DNA from: Misgurnus anguillicaudatus
Lineage: Eukaryota > Chordata > Actinopteri > Cypriniformes > Cobitidae
Assembly (NCBI RefSeq): GCF_027580225.2
Contig: NC_073348.2
Span: forward strand, 27,455,501 to 27,519,500
DNA: 64,000 bases
Direction of reading: 5' to 3'
Below, piece by piece: positions 13,301 through 24,105 of this stretch. The notes under the pieces were generated by a model. That model made no database searches and was not told where the DNA came from. It saw nothing but the letters and a program-made list of their open reading frames with translations. Numbering within the stretch: position 1 is the stretch's first letter; every line of letters starts with the position of its first letter. Both the position numbers and the translations under genes were made by a program.

Positions 13301-16300
13301 AATAGAAGACAACTAACATTTCAATTAACAGCATACTGTTATTTTAAACTCCAATGTGTCTGATGCTCTATTTTTGCAACAAAAATAACAACTTTGAGTA
13401 CCACACAGCACTGATCTAAAATGAATTTTTTCTTGATCTAATCTTTGTCTAAACATGTTTACAGTCAGTCATTCTGTAGCAGATTCTTCTAAACATTTCC
13501 CGAACAACCAGATTAAAGCCACAATAAAGTGTCAGATTGATTTCCCAAACCAAAAGACAAAAACTTCCTAAATAGAGACAAAGTTCCCACTAGCAAACCT
13601 GGAAAAGAGAAGAGAATGTGATAAAATCCAGCCTGTTCCAATCTGGAAAGAGAGAAAATTAACATGAGGAAAAAAAGAAATGGAGAGGTGATTAGGTTTG
13701 TTCCTGTAAAACAGCATCCCAACCCTGGAAAGAAAGAAATAATTTAAGGCACCACGGGAAAGTGGAGAAAGAGAACGAAGAGAAATGGGGTGAGAACGGA
13801 CGGATAAACGACCTTGTCCTTCGTTTGGAATGCGTCTGTTGCCCACAAAGTTTGTGTTAAGACGGATGGCAGGGCCTGAGAAAGGGTAAAGAGACAGAAA
13901 GCCCTGAATGAATCAGCCACCAGTCGGAGAAAAGAATTTACATTAACACTTAAACTAAGACCCATGAAGACCAAGACATTAGAATCAGATCTATAACATA
14001 TCCTATTCGGTTAAAAGGAACACTTTTTATAGAAAATATACTCATTTTCCAGCTCCCTTATGCAGGGTTTACACCAAACGCGTTTTGGGCGTCAAAATCG
14101 CGTCTACCGCGCCTAGTTTGCCGCTTGAACACTTTGAATGCATTCGCGCGTGTTGAGCGAAGTAGACGCGCGGAAAAAGCAAGCATTTGACGCGCGTCCG
14201 AGGCAAAATCCGCTTCTTGTGGGAGGGGCAACTGCTGTGCGAGTGTCTGTTTGCAAGATGACTGATGTTGATTGTGCATTTATCAAGAGAGTTACCAGTT
14301 TGTATTGGGTAACCTTACTATAGGGGGAAAATAAACGGCGCGGGTCGATAAACGGCGCGGGTCGATAAACGTCACGTGACTCAAAAGTGAAGTGTGTATT
14401 ACAATTAACCAGGTTGCCCAAAGTCCTTACTGACACTCTTCCAAGCGAGGTCCTTTTTATTCCTGTCTCCTAATAGAAATAACAGCTTGTGTCATATAGC
14501 TCCGAGTGACTGCTTGAGTGAGTGACTCCGGGCGGGGCTGCCACCACAGCAGCAGGCAGGCTCCTGATTGGTTAACGCGGCGCGAAATTCCGCCAAAGTT
14601 CAAATTTTTCAACTCGGGCGTCAGCCGCAAATTCGCGTGAAACGCAAAATGCACAATAGCACCATTCGCGCGTACCGCGCACAACGCTCAATTCGCGCGA
14701 GCTTCACGCACGAATGAGGCGGAAACGCGTCTTCCGCTCGGCGCCGAACGCCTCTTCCGCGCCGCGGGACCTCCTGACGCGCGTCAATGCGTCTGCACAT
14801 TGACTTAACATTGAAATCACTCGCGCTTCACGCCTCTACCGCGGTTGGTGTAAACGCACCATTAGAGTTAAAAATTTGATTCTTACTGTTTTGAAATCCA
14901 TTTTCGGGTCTGGCGCTACCACTTTTAGCATAGCTTAGCACAATCCATTGAATCTGATTAGACCATTAACATCTCGCCTAAAAAAATAACCAAAGAGTTT
15001 CGATATTTTTCCTATTTAAAACTTGACTCTTCTGTAGTTACATTGTGTACTAAGACGTGCGGGAAATTAAAAGTTGCGATTTTCTAGGCAGATATGGCTA
15101 GGAACTATTAGCGCAATGCTAATGGTCTAATCAGATTCAATGGACTATGCCAAGCCACGCCAAAAGCGGCACCACCAGACCCGGAGATTAGCTGAATGAA
15201 TTCCAAAACGGCAAGAATCAAATGCCCAACTCTAGGGGAACTGGAAAATGAAAAAAGTGGAGTGTCCCTTTAAACATTAATGAGTATTTGATTACAAAAG
15301 ATGTTTATAATAGGTTATGCTCACTGGCTTCTTTAATTTCTCCCAACTCTGGTTAATATCAAACTTTTATAGTTAAGCATGATTCACACAATACTTATTT
15401 ATAGTGCAGAACGGCTGATGCTTCCAGAATCCTTTGAATTGCACCACAGGAATAAAAGGAGCATAAATTATACAAATCTTCAAGGACAGTTCCATCCACA
15501 TCTCCACAAAAACAGGTAAGTGCTCTTATTGTATTTTCTTAACCAATTTATTACACCCAACACAATCTGTTGTAATGCAAATGATGCAAATAAAAAGTGC
15601 AAGAAAAAATCTTATAAATTATTCCATCATGGCGAAGTATGTTGGCAAAAAAGGGGTAAAGGATAAAACCCTGATCTAAAAGATGGACAGAATGACAGTT
15701 TATTTTAACAATGAGGCAGTAGAAGATGCAAAGTAACAGAAAGGAACTCAATTAAACGGAGTTTTACCTTTGATGGAGCTGGTTGGAATGATGCCCTCTG
15801 TTGTGCCTCCATAACCACCTGATACAATGCTGGTCTCATTAAGGTTGGGCCCAGACACCATGACCTGCTGTAAATCCTACAGAGACAGATAAAGATGATT
15901 AAAAAAAGTTTTTAGACCACATTAAAACCTAAATCTTTTAGTACACACAGGGGCAGTTTCCCAGATAGGGTTTAGATTAATCCAGGCCTAGGCCTTAGTT
16001 ATTTTAGGACATTTAAGTAGTTTTTACAAAAAACAATACTGGTGTACATATTGTGTTATATATTGTGTGCATATTTCTTATACATGTTAAGATATCAATG
16101 CAAGTTGTTTTTAAATTAAGGCAGCCTAAACATGCATTTTAATCTGGGACTAGGATAAACCCTGTCCAGGAAATCACCCCATAAAGAATTAATTCTACAC
16201 AGTCTGGTTTGTCCTATACACACGCTTGTAAAAGTTGTAAATTGTTAGAGAAAAGTAAGTGATAGTGATTAGAACAGTGTTATAAGAACAAGAATAACGT

Positions 16301-19300
16301 GTTTGTGATTTTACACAATAACAAAAACCAACGATTTTGTTATTATATATAATAACAAGAATAACGTGTTTGTTATTATATTTAACAACTGTGAAAATTC
16401 TTGAAAACTTCAGGTCTTTTGTTTCCATGATGGTTTAAAAGAATTTGACACCAAAGCATACCAGGTTTTTTTGTGAAAGAAAACAATTATCTGTTATGTA
16501 AAACAAAGTCACATATATATAAAAAAGCAAAACACTGCCAATAAACATTACTGGCTGAACAAATAAAAACAAATGTACATATTCACTGCTGTTATTTTGG
16601 ATATATAACAGGATATCTTGGACATGGATTAGCTTAAGACAGGCCTAGTCCTTAGTTTAATTAGAAAATATAACTAGTTTTAACAAACATGCCTTACTAA
16701 AAACATTACTTGTGTGCATTTTTAGGCAAAACAAAGGGCACTGATGTATTTTAAGATAATGTCTGTGTAAGTTGTTTTCAGTTTGGACAGCTCTTATATT
16801 TATTTTAGTCTAGGACTAGTCTAACCCCTGTCCGGGAAAAGCCCGGAGTATAGTCTGTTTTTTTAACATGTATATGCATGGCCGAACGCACAGCCTTGCA
16901 AAGTAGTTTATTTGACTCGTACGTGTACACAGACGTTCGAAGCATGTGCACTGCGACAAACCATAATGCATCTTCTGGGCTAAATACTACCTTGTCCAGT
17001 AGGAGCATTCCCGACCCACGCGTCCAATGAACGCAGGGTTTCAAAAATACCGCTGTGTATACAATAGGTGCGCAGTCTTCTGATGACGAACGTTTGCTCA
17101 CACACACTGTACGCGGAGTCACGGACCCTTGCGTATACGTAAAAAAGGAAACAAACTTCATCCTCATATGTATGAGGAGTTTAGATGCAAAATCCTCTAA
17201 GTGCGTCTGACATGTTTTTTTTTTGTTAATTAGCATTTTTTTCAAACTGTTAATACTTATTTAAGTTTCTAGTTACTGGTTAATACTATACACCAGTGGT
17301 TCAAGATGGTGCCCGGGGGCAATATGTTGAACAATTGAATATGTTTTGTTACATTCACAGAGCGATGCACCACACACAAAGGGGGCTGCATGCCGAAAAA
17401 GTTTGAGAACCACTGCTTTAGACAGTGACATTAAAAACAGGATGTTTTTTTTTTAAATAATAATTTGGATTTCAGACCTCAATCATTGATTAAAATTAGA
17501 ATGCATGACGTTTGGCAAACATCCTGTTTGTTGTGACAAGGTTATGGGAAGAAGTAAATCCAGGAAGACAAAAAACAAGTATAAGTGTACAAACACACAC
17601 ACACACACTCTTGGATAGCCCCAGAGGCTCCGCCCCCTTTCCCAGTGTTATTTCTCACCCTGTGGCCTAGGGGACTCCCTACCTTCTCTTTTAAGCTCCA
17701 ATGAATCTTTGTAGCCTGCACAGACATCAAGGAAGAATGAAGAACATGACGACAAAAAGAAGATAACAAAAAATGTAAACAATGTAAAACAGAAACTGGA
17801 GTGAAAACAAATGATGGGATAGTCTAAATTTTACTTTGGCACCAATACAAATTACAATAACGTGATATGCTGACACACAGACACACTTTTTTAAGAATTG
17901 TAATGGTGCTTAAAAAAAACACAAATAAACACAAGCTTTGTACAAAAAAAAAGATATGTAACAAATACTTCAAGGTTCCTTTGTTGAAATGCAAGCGACA
18001 CTATTCTTTCTCATTTCAAACCTCATTAAGCAACGAATAAGCACTCTGCATGAAGCCTGAGTTATATCAGCTCCTCTATCGCTCTTAAGAATGAACAGAG
18101 AGATAAGAAAAAAAGCATATGTCTCTCCCGCTTTCCAAATAAAGAAATACAAGAACACCTACAAAGTGCATTACAAGTCTATTCTCACTTTCTGGCTCAA
18201 TGCTCCTGATCTATTTAAAGACACAAAGCAATGCCAAAGTGCCATCTGCCTTCAGCCGAGCCTGAGACATTACTGTATCCATTGCAGATCTTTTAGGAAG
18301 AGCTTTTTAAATGGACACACAATGGGAATGTTTCAACAAATAATAGTTTAAACATAGATGGCCATTGTGTTGGCCTGTTTTCCAGTCTAATGTTTAAGAC
18401 CACTTGTTATTTTTAACTGAGCTTGATGATTGAATTTAAATGACAATGGGAGCTTTAGAGCTGGTAAATCTATACGTTTTTAAAAAATAACATTAAGTTC
18501 CTTGTAGGAATGACGCCAGTTCCTCTGGTTAGCAAACATCTAACTGATAAATATCACTTGTGTTTGCCCAACATTATTTATCCAGGATCCAGTGTTATAG
18601 CTCAGTTGTCTTAGAAAGGTGTGGCTTGTGACAACATATAAAGTGTATTTACAAACTGGAGAGATTTAAACTTTTTTTTAAGAAATGACAAAGTATGGGG
18701 AGCCAATTCTGCCATGTTCATAAATAAATAAATACATAAATAAATATACAAGGAAATGTAAAAAAACAAAAATACAGAAATAAATAAAGAAATATATATA
18801 CATGGAAATGTAAAAAAACAAAAATAAATGAGTATTTATACCTGTATTTCTTTATTTATGTATAATTGTATTTTTTCACACTATTATTTATTTATTTATT
18901 CATTTATTTATACATTTATTTATTTTTACTTTTGTTTATTTTCGCATTTATTTATGTATGGATGTGTTTATGTCTGCACGTATTTGTTTATGCATTTGTG
19001 TGTTTCTATATATATTTATTTCCACATTTATTTGTTTGTACATTTGTTTGTTTCTTCTTTTCTTCGTCTGTATGCTAATGAGGGGGGCGTGTTTTACCTC
19101 AGACTTAGCAATCGATCTCTGAGTGCCAGTGCTGAAGCTTTGAGGCCACAGTGACACCTGGTGGTGTGAAAAGCGAACAAAGTTGCACATGGAGTGAATG
19201 ACTTGGAGATGTGCAATATCCAAAACCTTATTTCAAGTTTAAAATCATTTTGTGTCACCATAACTGTGTATATATAGGGTCACTATACATAGCATATGTA

Positions 19301-20695
19301 CTGTACTCAGGACATGGACGTAAATCGCCATCCGGTCATGATTTCTAAAATGTCTTGGCACACATAAATATCAAAATGCACGTTTTCAACAGATCTGATG
19401 ACAGACCCTTGTAAGTGGACACTTTAATATGGAAACGCGTGAAATTATGCACTATTAATAACATTTAATGTAAATGCCCTGGAGCATACTGTCCACTTAC
19501 AAGGGTCTGTCATCGGATGTGTTGATGGCGTGCATTTTGGTATTTGTGTGTGCCGGGACATTTTGGAGGTCGCGGCCGGATGGCGATTTGCGGCCGTGTA
19601 CTGAGTACAGTATGTATGCTATGTATAGTGACCCTATATACACAGTTATGGTGACACAAAATGATTTTAAACTTGAAATAAGGTTTTGGATATTACACAT
19701 CTCCAAGTCATTCACTCCATGTGCAACTTTGTTCGCTTTTCACACCACCAGGTGTCACTGTGGCCTCAAAGCTTCAGCACTGGCACTCAGAGATCGATTG
19801 CTAAGTCTGAGGTAAAACACGCCCCCCTCATTAGCATACAGACGAAGAAAAGAAGAAATAAATAAATGTATAAATAAATAAATGTGGAAATAAATATATA
19901 TAGAAATATATAAATGTATAAATAAATACGTGTAGACATAAATACATTTATACATAAATAAATGTTAAAATAAATAAAAGTAAAAATAAATAAATGTATA
20001 AATAAATGAATAAATAAATAAATAATAGTGTGAAAAAATACAATTATACATAAATAAAGAAATACAGGTATAAATACTCATTTATTTTTGTTTTTTTACA
20101 TTTCCATGTATATATATTTCTTTATTTATTTCTGTATTTTTGTTTTTTTACATTTCCTTGTATATTTATTTATGTATTTATTTATTTATGAATATGGCAG
20201 AATTGGCTCCCCATACAAAGACCTCACAATTAGGACACATGCAATATTTTACTTACAATATTTTAGGTCACAAGCCATACCTATTGAAATAACAAATATT
20301 ACTTTTTAACTTGCTCGGTAACATTATCTTCTAAAGGATTGTGTAAATTCAAAGAACAAACATCCGCAACATCTGCAACCCTGAGTGTTTTCTCATGAGT
20401 CAAATTGTGAAACTGTTTAGGACACGGCACTTAAACTCAATAGTTTCTGGGCTTTCATCTTCAGAGTAACTTGGTGGACTGGCCACACTACAACTTTCAA
20501 GCAAAACCAAAACCATTTGTAAACACAACCATTTAATACACTGACTCAACCAGTCCTTGTATAGTACCTCAACAAGTACATCCACGTATCGCTCACCTGC
20601 TCCAGACTGTCATCTTCTGCCATGGTCCTAGAGTCCCCATTACTGTTAATGGGAATCTCCATTGTGGCTGCTTTGCTCATCATACTGTCCGCCAT
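7185..20695 (-). CDS. arfip2: Arfaptin-2 (ARF/ARL1/RAC1-binding BAR protein), complete
   Basis: AH-BAR protein of the trans-Golgi network that binds Arl1, Arf and Rac1 and shapes membranes in secretory-granule and ATG9-vesicle formation. Coding exons: 20597-20695, 15768-15876, 12593-12708, 12243-12464, 11186-11343, 10694-10868 and 7185-7340, joining to 344 residues (human ARFIP2 is about 341). Residues 1-33 contain KAATMEIPI and 34-69 contain [20 protein letters not shown], diagnostic of ARFIP2 rather than ARFIP1. Residues 91-108 ([15 protein letters not shown]) form the PI4P-binding amphipathic helix. The BAR coiled coils span about 113-320 with [39 protein letters not shown] and [20 protein letters not shown]. 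The C-terminus is [15 protein letters not shown] at 20695 lies 13 bases into exon 2; exon 1 is non-coding. Teleosts can carry a and b copies; which one this is was not determined. Confidence 0.97.
7732..10249. mobile_element. DNA transposon with 'TATAAGTCGC' ends, nested in the preceding MITE
   Basis: The left end TACTGTATGTTCCAGGTTAT and the inverted right end TACCGTATTTTCCAGACTAC both lead into AAGTCGC. It interrupts the MITE between ...TTCAGAAAA and ATCTTCAGAA. No transposase frame remains. Contains the hAT copy at 8184-9681, and possibly another element with AGTATACT ends between about 8105 and 10110. Confidence 0.75.
8184..9681. mobile_element. hAT-type element with exact 8-bp target-site duplication
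   Basis: Begins CAGGGGCGCC and ends GGCGCCCCTG. The flanks are the identical 8-mer TCCGCGTC at 8176-8183 and 9682-9689. The CAGGGG terminus and 8-bp duplication are hAT hallmarks. At 1498 bp, with no long reading frame, it is non-autonomous or decayed. Confidence 0.92.
10694..10868 (-). CDS. arfip2: arfip2 coding exon (BAR domain)
   Basis: 175 bp; completes Arg, then [20 protein letters not shown] ... [10 protein letters not shown]. Acceptor CCTGTAG. The donor is the weak GTGGTC; it is supported because joining here gives DENK-VKVMHKQ as in other arfaptins. Confidence 0.95.
11186..11343 (-). CDS. arfip2: arfip2 coding exon (BAR domain)
   Basis: 158 bp, 52 codons plus two bases: [20 protein letters not shown] ... 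MTIKLYENA. Acceptor AAATAG, donor GTAATT. Confidence 0.96.
11450..11669. mobile_element. TTAA-type MITE, 220 bp
   Basis: Flanked by TTAA at 11446-11449 and 11670-11673. Perfect 16-bp terminal inverted repeats begin AGGCGGGGTGCATGAT. piggyBac-like target preference is inferred from TTAA. It lies 107 bp upstream (in transcript sense) of the BAR exon at 11186-11343. Confidence 0.9.
11696..12001. mobile_element. MITE, 'GATGCACCGATA' family, uninterrupted copy
   Basis: Starts TTAGAGACGCACCGATATA and ends TTATTGGTGCATCTCTAA. 306 bp. It serves as the reference for the split copy at 7509-10367. Confidence 0.85.
12243..12464 (-). CDS. arfip2: arfip2 coding exon (BAR helix 1)
   Basis: 222 bp, 74 codons from [16 protein letters not shown] to [11 protein letters not shown]. 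Acceptor CTCTTAG, donor GTGAGA. Confidence 0.97.
12593..12708 (-). CDS. arfip2: arfip2 coding exon (amphipathic helix)
   Basis: 116 bp; completes Gly then [20 protein letters not shown] and [18 protein letters not shown]. Acceptor AAACCAG, donor GTTTGT. Contains the membrane-binding amphipathic helix just before the BAR domain. Confidence 0.95.
12709..14014. other. arfip2 intron, unique purine-rich sequence
   Basis: No exon, RNA gene or clear repeat recognised. 13000-13260 is rich in GGGA and AGGG, and 13610-13830 in GAGAAA on the plus strand. The open frames here are chance. Confidence 0.5.
14015..15269. mobile_element. TTAA-type palindromic MITE ('GTGGAGTGTCCCT' family), interrupted
   Basis: Flanked by TTAA at 14011-14014 and 15270-15273. 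The ends AAGGAACACT and AGTGTCCCT are inverted. The arms share AGCATAGCTTAGCA and CCAGACCCGGAGAT with the element at 46791-47454. Its left arm is split by a Harbinger element at 14061-14861. Confidence 0.85.
14061..14861. mobile_element. PIF-Harbinger-type element with TTA target duplication
   Basis: Inserted in CTCCCTTAGAGTT of the host MITE, duplicating TTA (14058-14060 and 14862-14864). The termini GGGTTTACACCAAACGCG and GCGGTTGGTGTAAACGC are inverted. 801 bp with no transposase. It contains a short tandem repeat of a 20-mer, ATAAACGGCGCGGGTCG..., at about 14330-14370. Confidence 0.88.
15768..15876 (-). CDS. arfip2: arfip2 coding exon (N-terminal linker)
   Basis: 109 bp, 36 codons plus one base: [20 protein letters not shown] then [16 protein letters not shown]. 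Acceptor CTGTAG, donor GTAAAA. Nearly identical to human ARFIP2 in its first 24 residues. Confidence 0.96.
15951..16180. mobile_element. MITE with 'GGGCAGTTTCCC' ends
   Basis: Inverted ends GGGCAGTTTCCCAGATAGGG and CCTGTCCAGGAAATCACCCC, about 230 bp. A diverged second copy lies at 16612-16845. Confidence 0.75.
16612..16845. mobile_element. Diverged second copy of the 'GGGCAGTTTCCC' MITE
   Basis: Shares TTAGNNTAAGACAGGCCTAG and CTAGGACTAGTCTAACCCCTGT with the 15951 copy; the left end has decayed. Confidence 0.65.
17294..17415. mobile_element. Short hAT MITE
   Basis: Starts CAGTGGTTC and ends GAGAACCACTG, classical hAT termini. The flanking octamers CTATACAC and CTTTAGAC agree at most positions, consistent with a decayed 8-bp duplication. 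Confidence 0.7.
17683..17715 (-). CDS. arfip2: Candidate 33-bp in-frame alternative microexon of arfip2
   Basis: A pyrimidine-rich tract and TGTGCAG acceptor precede, and GTAGGG follows, a 33-bp open segment between two phase-0 exons. It would insert [11 protein letters not shown] between DDSLEQ and DLQQVMV without shifting frame. A TGC sits right at the acceptor, as is typical of SRRM4-regulated neuronal microexons. I do not recall this peptide in published arfaptins; it needs transcript support. Confidence 0.5.
18694..20215. mobile_element. Near-perfect 1.5-kb palindromic foldback element
   Basis: The two halves are inverted copies of about 750 bp each around a centre near 19455. Ends TATGGGGAGCCAATTCTGCC and its complement; flanks CAAAG at 18689-18693 and 20216-20220. 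The arms contain A/T-rich TAAATAAA arrays and a GC-richer core with GACAGACCCTTGTAAGTGGAC. No coding capacity; hydrophobic open frames come from the TTTAT repeats. Confidence 0.9.
20597..20695 (-). CDS. arfip2: arfip2 coding exon with start codon
   Basis: 33 codons, [20 protein letters not shown] then [13 protein letters not shown]. The exon itself starts at 20707 (acceptor CTCTTTCAG), giving a 12-base 5' UTR portion. Donor GTGAGC. Phase 0. Confidence 0.96.
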
Positions 20696-20849
20696 ACTGG
20701 AGCGTCACTGAAAGAGAGAGTGACATTGAAAATAATAAAGATAAAAAAACAGACTTAAGAGTACTGGCAGATATGTAACATTATCACTAAAAAGCATTGT
20801 GGTCAGGGCTCAAACATCCATTCAATGATATAACTTCTACACTGGACAA

Positions 20850-21060
20850 ACCTAACAGTTGTGCTAATTTCAACCCAAATCCTTGGTTGTTTCAACCAAC
20901 AGTTGGGTCAAATATGGGAAACTCAAATGTTGGGTTATAAATAACCCTATTTTAGGTTGTTGTTAACCAACTATAGGTTGAAACAACCCAACATTTGGGT
21001 TGAAATTAGTGTTTGTCCATATCTGACCCACCCAACTATGAAAACAACCCAACATTTCTT
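20850..21060. repeat. 'AACCCAAC' minisatellite-like repeat
   Basis: Repeated, partly inverted CAACCCAACATTTGGGTTG motifs, typical of a short dispersed fish repeat. It lies in arfip2 intron 1 just upstream of the start-codon exon. Confidence 0.7.
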
Positions 21061-22704
21061 AAAGTGTACATTTGATACCAAATAAAAAGTCTACTTTTAT
21101 CTCTATATTGGTTTACTAGAAACTGTAGATGGAAGACTTCTTTTAGGAATGTTCTGCTTAAAAGTGCTTGCTTATCAGATCTGAGGAGGCCCAACCCTGT
21201 CATTACCATTAAATGAACAGCCAGTGAGTTCAAGGAGCACATCTTTCAGTCTAAACTAATTAGAAACCCCTCCTAACCCCTTTGAATATCAAGATATTTT
21301 CATTGATATTTTTAACAGAAGCCAACAGAGAACCAGGTGTCTTTGGTTGCCCTACAGACCCGAATTCTTTGGCACATGCTGGCGGGCGTCTCATAAATGA
21401 CTGAGCAACTTGAAGTGAAGTGGGCTTTCTTTGTTAGATCTCATAAAGCTCATTGGCTCAGCCTCCTTAATGGACAGAAGAAAATACAGGAATGCAGAGA
21501 ACCAAGTTTTCAATCATGTGACTCATGCAAGTGGGTATAAGCTTCAGCTAGACATTCAGGGATGAAAGCGTATTGCTCAGAAGACTGATCCGAGTGGAGG
21601 CATCATTGCCGGCATTCACATAAGAGCCATTTAATTCTTCTGAGTGCCAGAGCATGAAATTTAAAAGGATGAAAGCTAATGGTTCAGGTTTTATCTATGC
21701 ACCACAGAAACAGCAAACCGACATTAATAAATTTGCACTTGGAGAGCAGTTGTGATTGTGGTGACCAAGTGGCGTTGCTTGAAATGAAGATCGATGGTAT
21801 GTGGGATGTTGTTACCTCATTGAAGGGATTAGGATTAAATGAGCACTATTTACTTAGCTTAACTACACTGTGGCAGAGTTCTAGTGGCCAACAAATTATA
21901 AGGGAATTCACAATGGAGGGAGTTGGCTTGCCAAATCACCTTTGATTTATTTGACATCTGTTGATATAAACATGCTGAATTGCTTTCTTTGTGAAAATAC
22001 AATAAAAGGCTTAATATCATCACCCATGATAAAGATGCAAACACGGATTGGTTGTGATAAAGCAAAATAATGGAAGCTCTTGACCAAGCACAAAAATAGC
22101 ATTGTCGGAATTACAGTGCAGCATCATAGCTTTGATTTCCAGGGAATACTGATACAATCTATACCTCAGATGCACTGTAAGGCAAGGCTGGATGAAAGCG
22201 TCTGTCAAATGCATAAATGTAATTGATCAGAATGACAGGATTTAGATCAACTTTATTGATCTCTGAACAACTGCTGTCATATACCCCATTCTTACAGCAC
22301 TTTGGTCCCAGAAAATTTCTATAAAATTGTGAACACAAACACGTCCCATAAATGTTCTGGGATCGCTCCGTAAAGTAACATTGCTCTAACATTTACAGAA
22401 CACATCCTGTGTAAACAAGAAACAGAAAGGATGCCATAAGGGGTGTGCCGTAGTGAAGACGCACGTGTAATTGCAACAAGAAGTTATAGTTCAGCTCTTT
22501 GAAACAGGAATTTAAACGCAGATCAACATTCACAACGAGAAATGTCGGCAAACTGGACTGAAGCAGAGATCAAAGAGCTTGCCACTATCCACGCTGAAGC
22601 TGAGATCTTTATGACAGAATAGTGCATCACGTGCTTCTTATGATCTTTTCATAAACTAAATGCACGTGTGTGGTTTCTAGACAGAGAAATTAGGGATAAT
22701 TAGC
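21061..22704. other. arfip2 intron 1, unique sequence
   Basis: No exon or repeat recognised over about 1.6 kb. It could hold regulatory elements, but nothing specific is visible. Confidence 0.4.
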
Positions 22705-24014
22705 AAACTTCAGACGCATGTGCGCTGACGCGATACACGTCTGGATCCGACCTTTACTTCAGGTTTCGTTTTTTTTAATGGTCTGACTTAGTGTTGTGCG
22801 ATATGCCTTATTTTCAGATCGTCCTATCGTCAGCCTGTGAGATCGGCGATACACGATATTATCGGGGGGCGGGGCAGTAGTTTACTCATTTTTTTATTTG
22901 TTAATTTTTTACTCATTATAACAAGTCACTTGATGGGTGGACAAAAAACCAAGAGCAACACCGTCATGACCGCAACCTTCTTAAACCTGATGCCATGCGA
23001 GCGCGTCATTAAAACCCTATCATGATTACTTAATAACTGTAAAAACATGCATCTGCGCACGCACACACACGTGCGCGCACATACAAACAATTCAATGCAT
23101 TGGTTTAGTGCTGTTGCAGAAGACTACACGTGTCAAGCAGTGGTGCTCTCATGAGGTGCCTTTTTAAACACATCAGTCCAGCGGAACGCGATCATATTTT
23201 AAACACAATCATATATTAAACACGAGGGACGTGTTGCTACAACTCCTTGAAATGCATATCATAAACAGTATTAATACCTAGTGATCTGACTTCGGACAGA
23301 GCGCAGCTCTCTGCACGTACGCGAGAGTGAGGTGCTAATATGCAGCGGGTCATATTTTAAACAAAAAGTAAAGTTTGCCTTAGCTCGCATGAAACGCATT
23401 TAACTGAACAAATACATAAGGATTACTACTTTAGTTTATGTTTAGACTTCGGACAGACGCGAGAGCGCGTCCACGTGAGACAGAGAGAAGTGCAGCTGCT
23501 CAAGACGCGGCGCGCTGGATTTAGTGGTAGAAGGAGACCAAGACGCGCGCATTAAGTGCAGGTACGTGCAAGAAGGAATTCTCTCTTTACAAGCTCTCCG
23601 CGTAAAGTGAAGCCCACAAACCCTCATGTGAGCAAAAGCATGCATTGTGGGTGTTAATATAAAATTGTGATGATAAAAATAATAATAATAATAACCATTC
23701 GCCAACTATCGTCATGACTATCGCCATGAAAGCCTGCCATTGGCGATATGTCTGAAGATCGTCGATACACGATACTATCGTCTATCGGCACAACCCTAGT
23801 CTGACTAGTTGCTAAACTGATCTCTTGAACAAATGCCTTGTGGAAAAAACAATTGTTTTGGTTTCCTAGGTAATCTTTGGGTTGTTTTTTTGCTTGTTAC
23901 ATAAATAAACTACCTTTAAAAGACTTGTTATTTATTCTTAGCGGAGTTTACCGGAAGTTACGTGCAGACCACGGCAGCCACTTGTATATGTTGTTATTGC
24001 GGAAACCATCTATA
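22705..24014. mobile_element. MITE with 'TATAGACGGTTTCA' ends, copy 1, interrupted by a hAT element
   Basis: The pieces 22705-22788 and 23807-24014 match copy 2 (24106-24399) in opposite orientation. The right end GAAACCATCTATA is a diverged terminus; the left terminus has decayed. The hAT element is at 22789-23798. Confidence 0.8.
22789..23798. mobile_element. hAT-type element with exact 8-bp target duplication
   Basis: Flanked by GTCTGACT at 22781-22788 and 23799-23806. The termini TAGTGTTGTGC and GGCACAACCCTA are inverted, followed by CGATA-rich subterminal repeats (CGATACACGATA). 1010 bp and non-autonomous. Confidence 0.9.
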
Positions 24015-24105
24015 TCTAGGAGGATAATTCTGGGTAAACTGCATCTCAACCTTTTGACTTCAAGGCCCCTCCATGGTCAATCCACGACAATTTTGGAAAG
24101 GTTCC

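Noticed and set aside
16805..17245. 146-codon minus-strand ORF
   Set aside because: It overlaps the end of a diverged MITE and lies in an arfip2 intron. Composition looks random and no domain is recognisable.
18828..20309. Hydrophobic ORFs that look like membrane proteins, appearing twice on opposite strands
   Set aside because: They come from TTTAT/TAAATA arrays in the two arms of one palindromic element, so the duplicate peptides are mirror images of a non-coding repeat.
7185..20695. Assignment to arfaptin-1 (ARFIP1), suggested by the neighbouring FHDC-type formin
   Set aside because: The N-terminal segments KAATMEIPI and [20 protein letters not shown] and the absence of the long ARFIP1 linker match ARFIP2.
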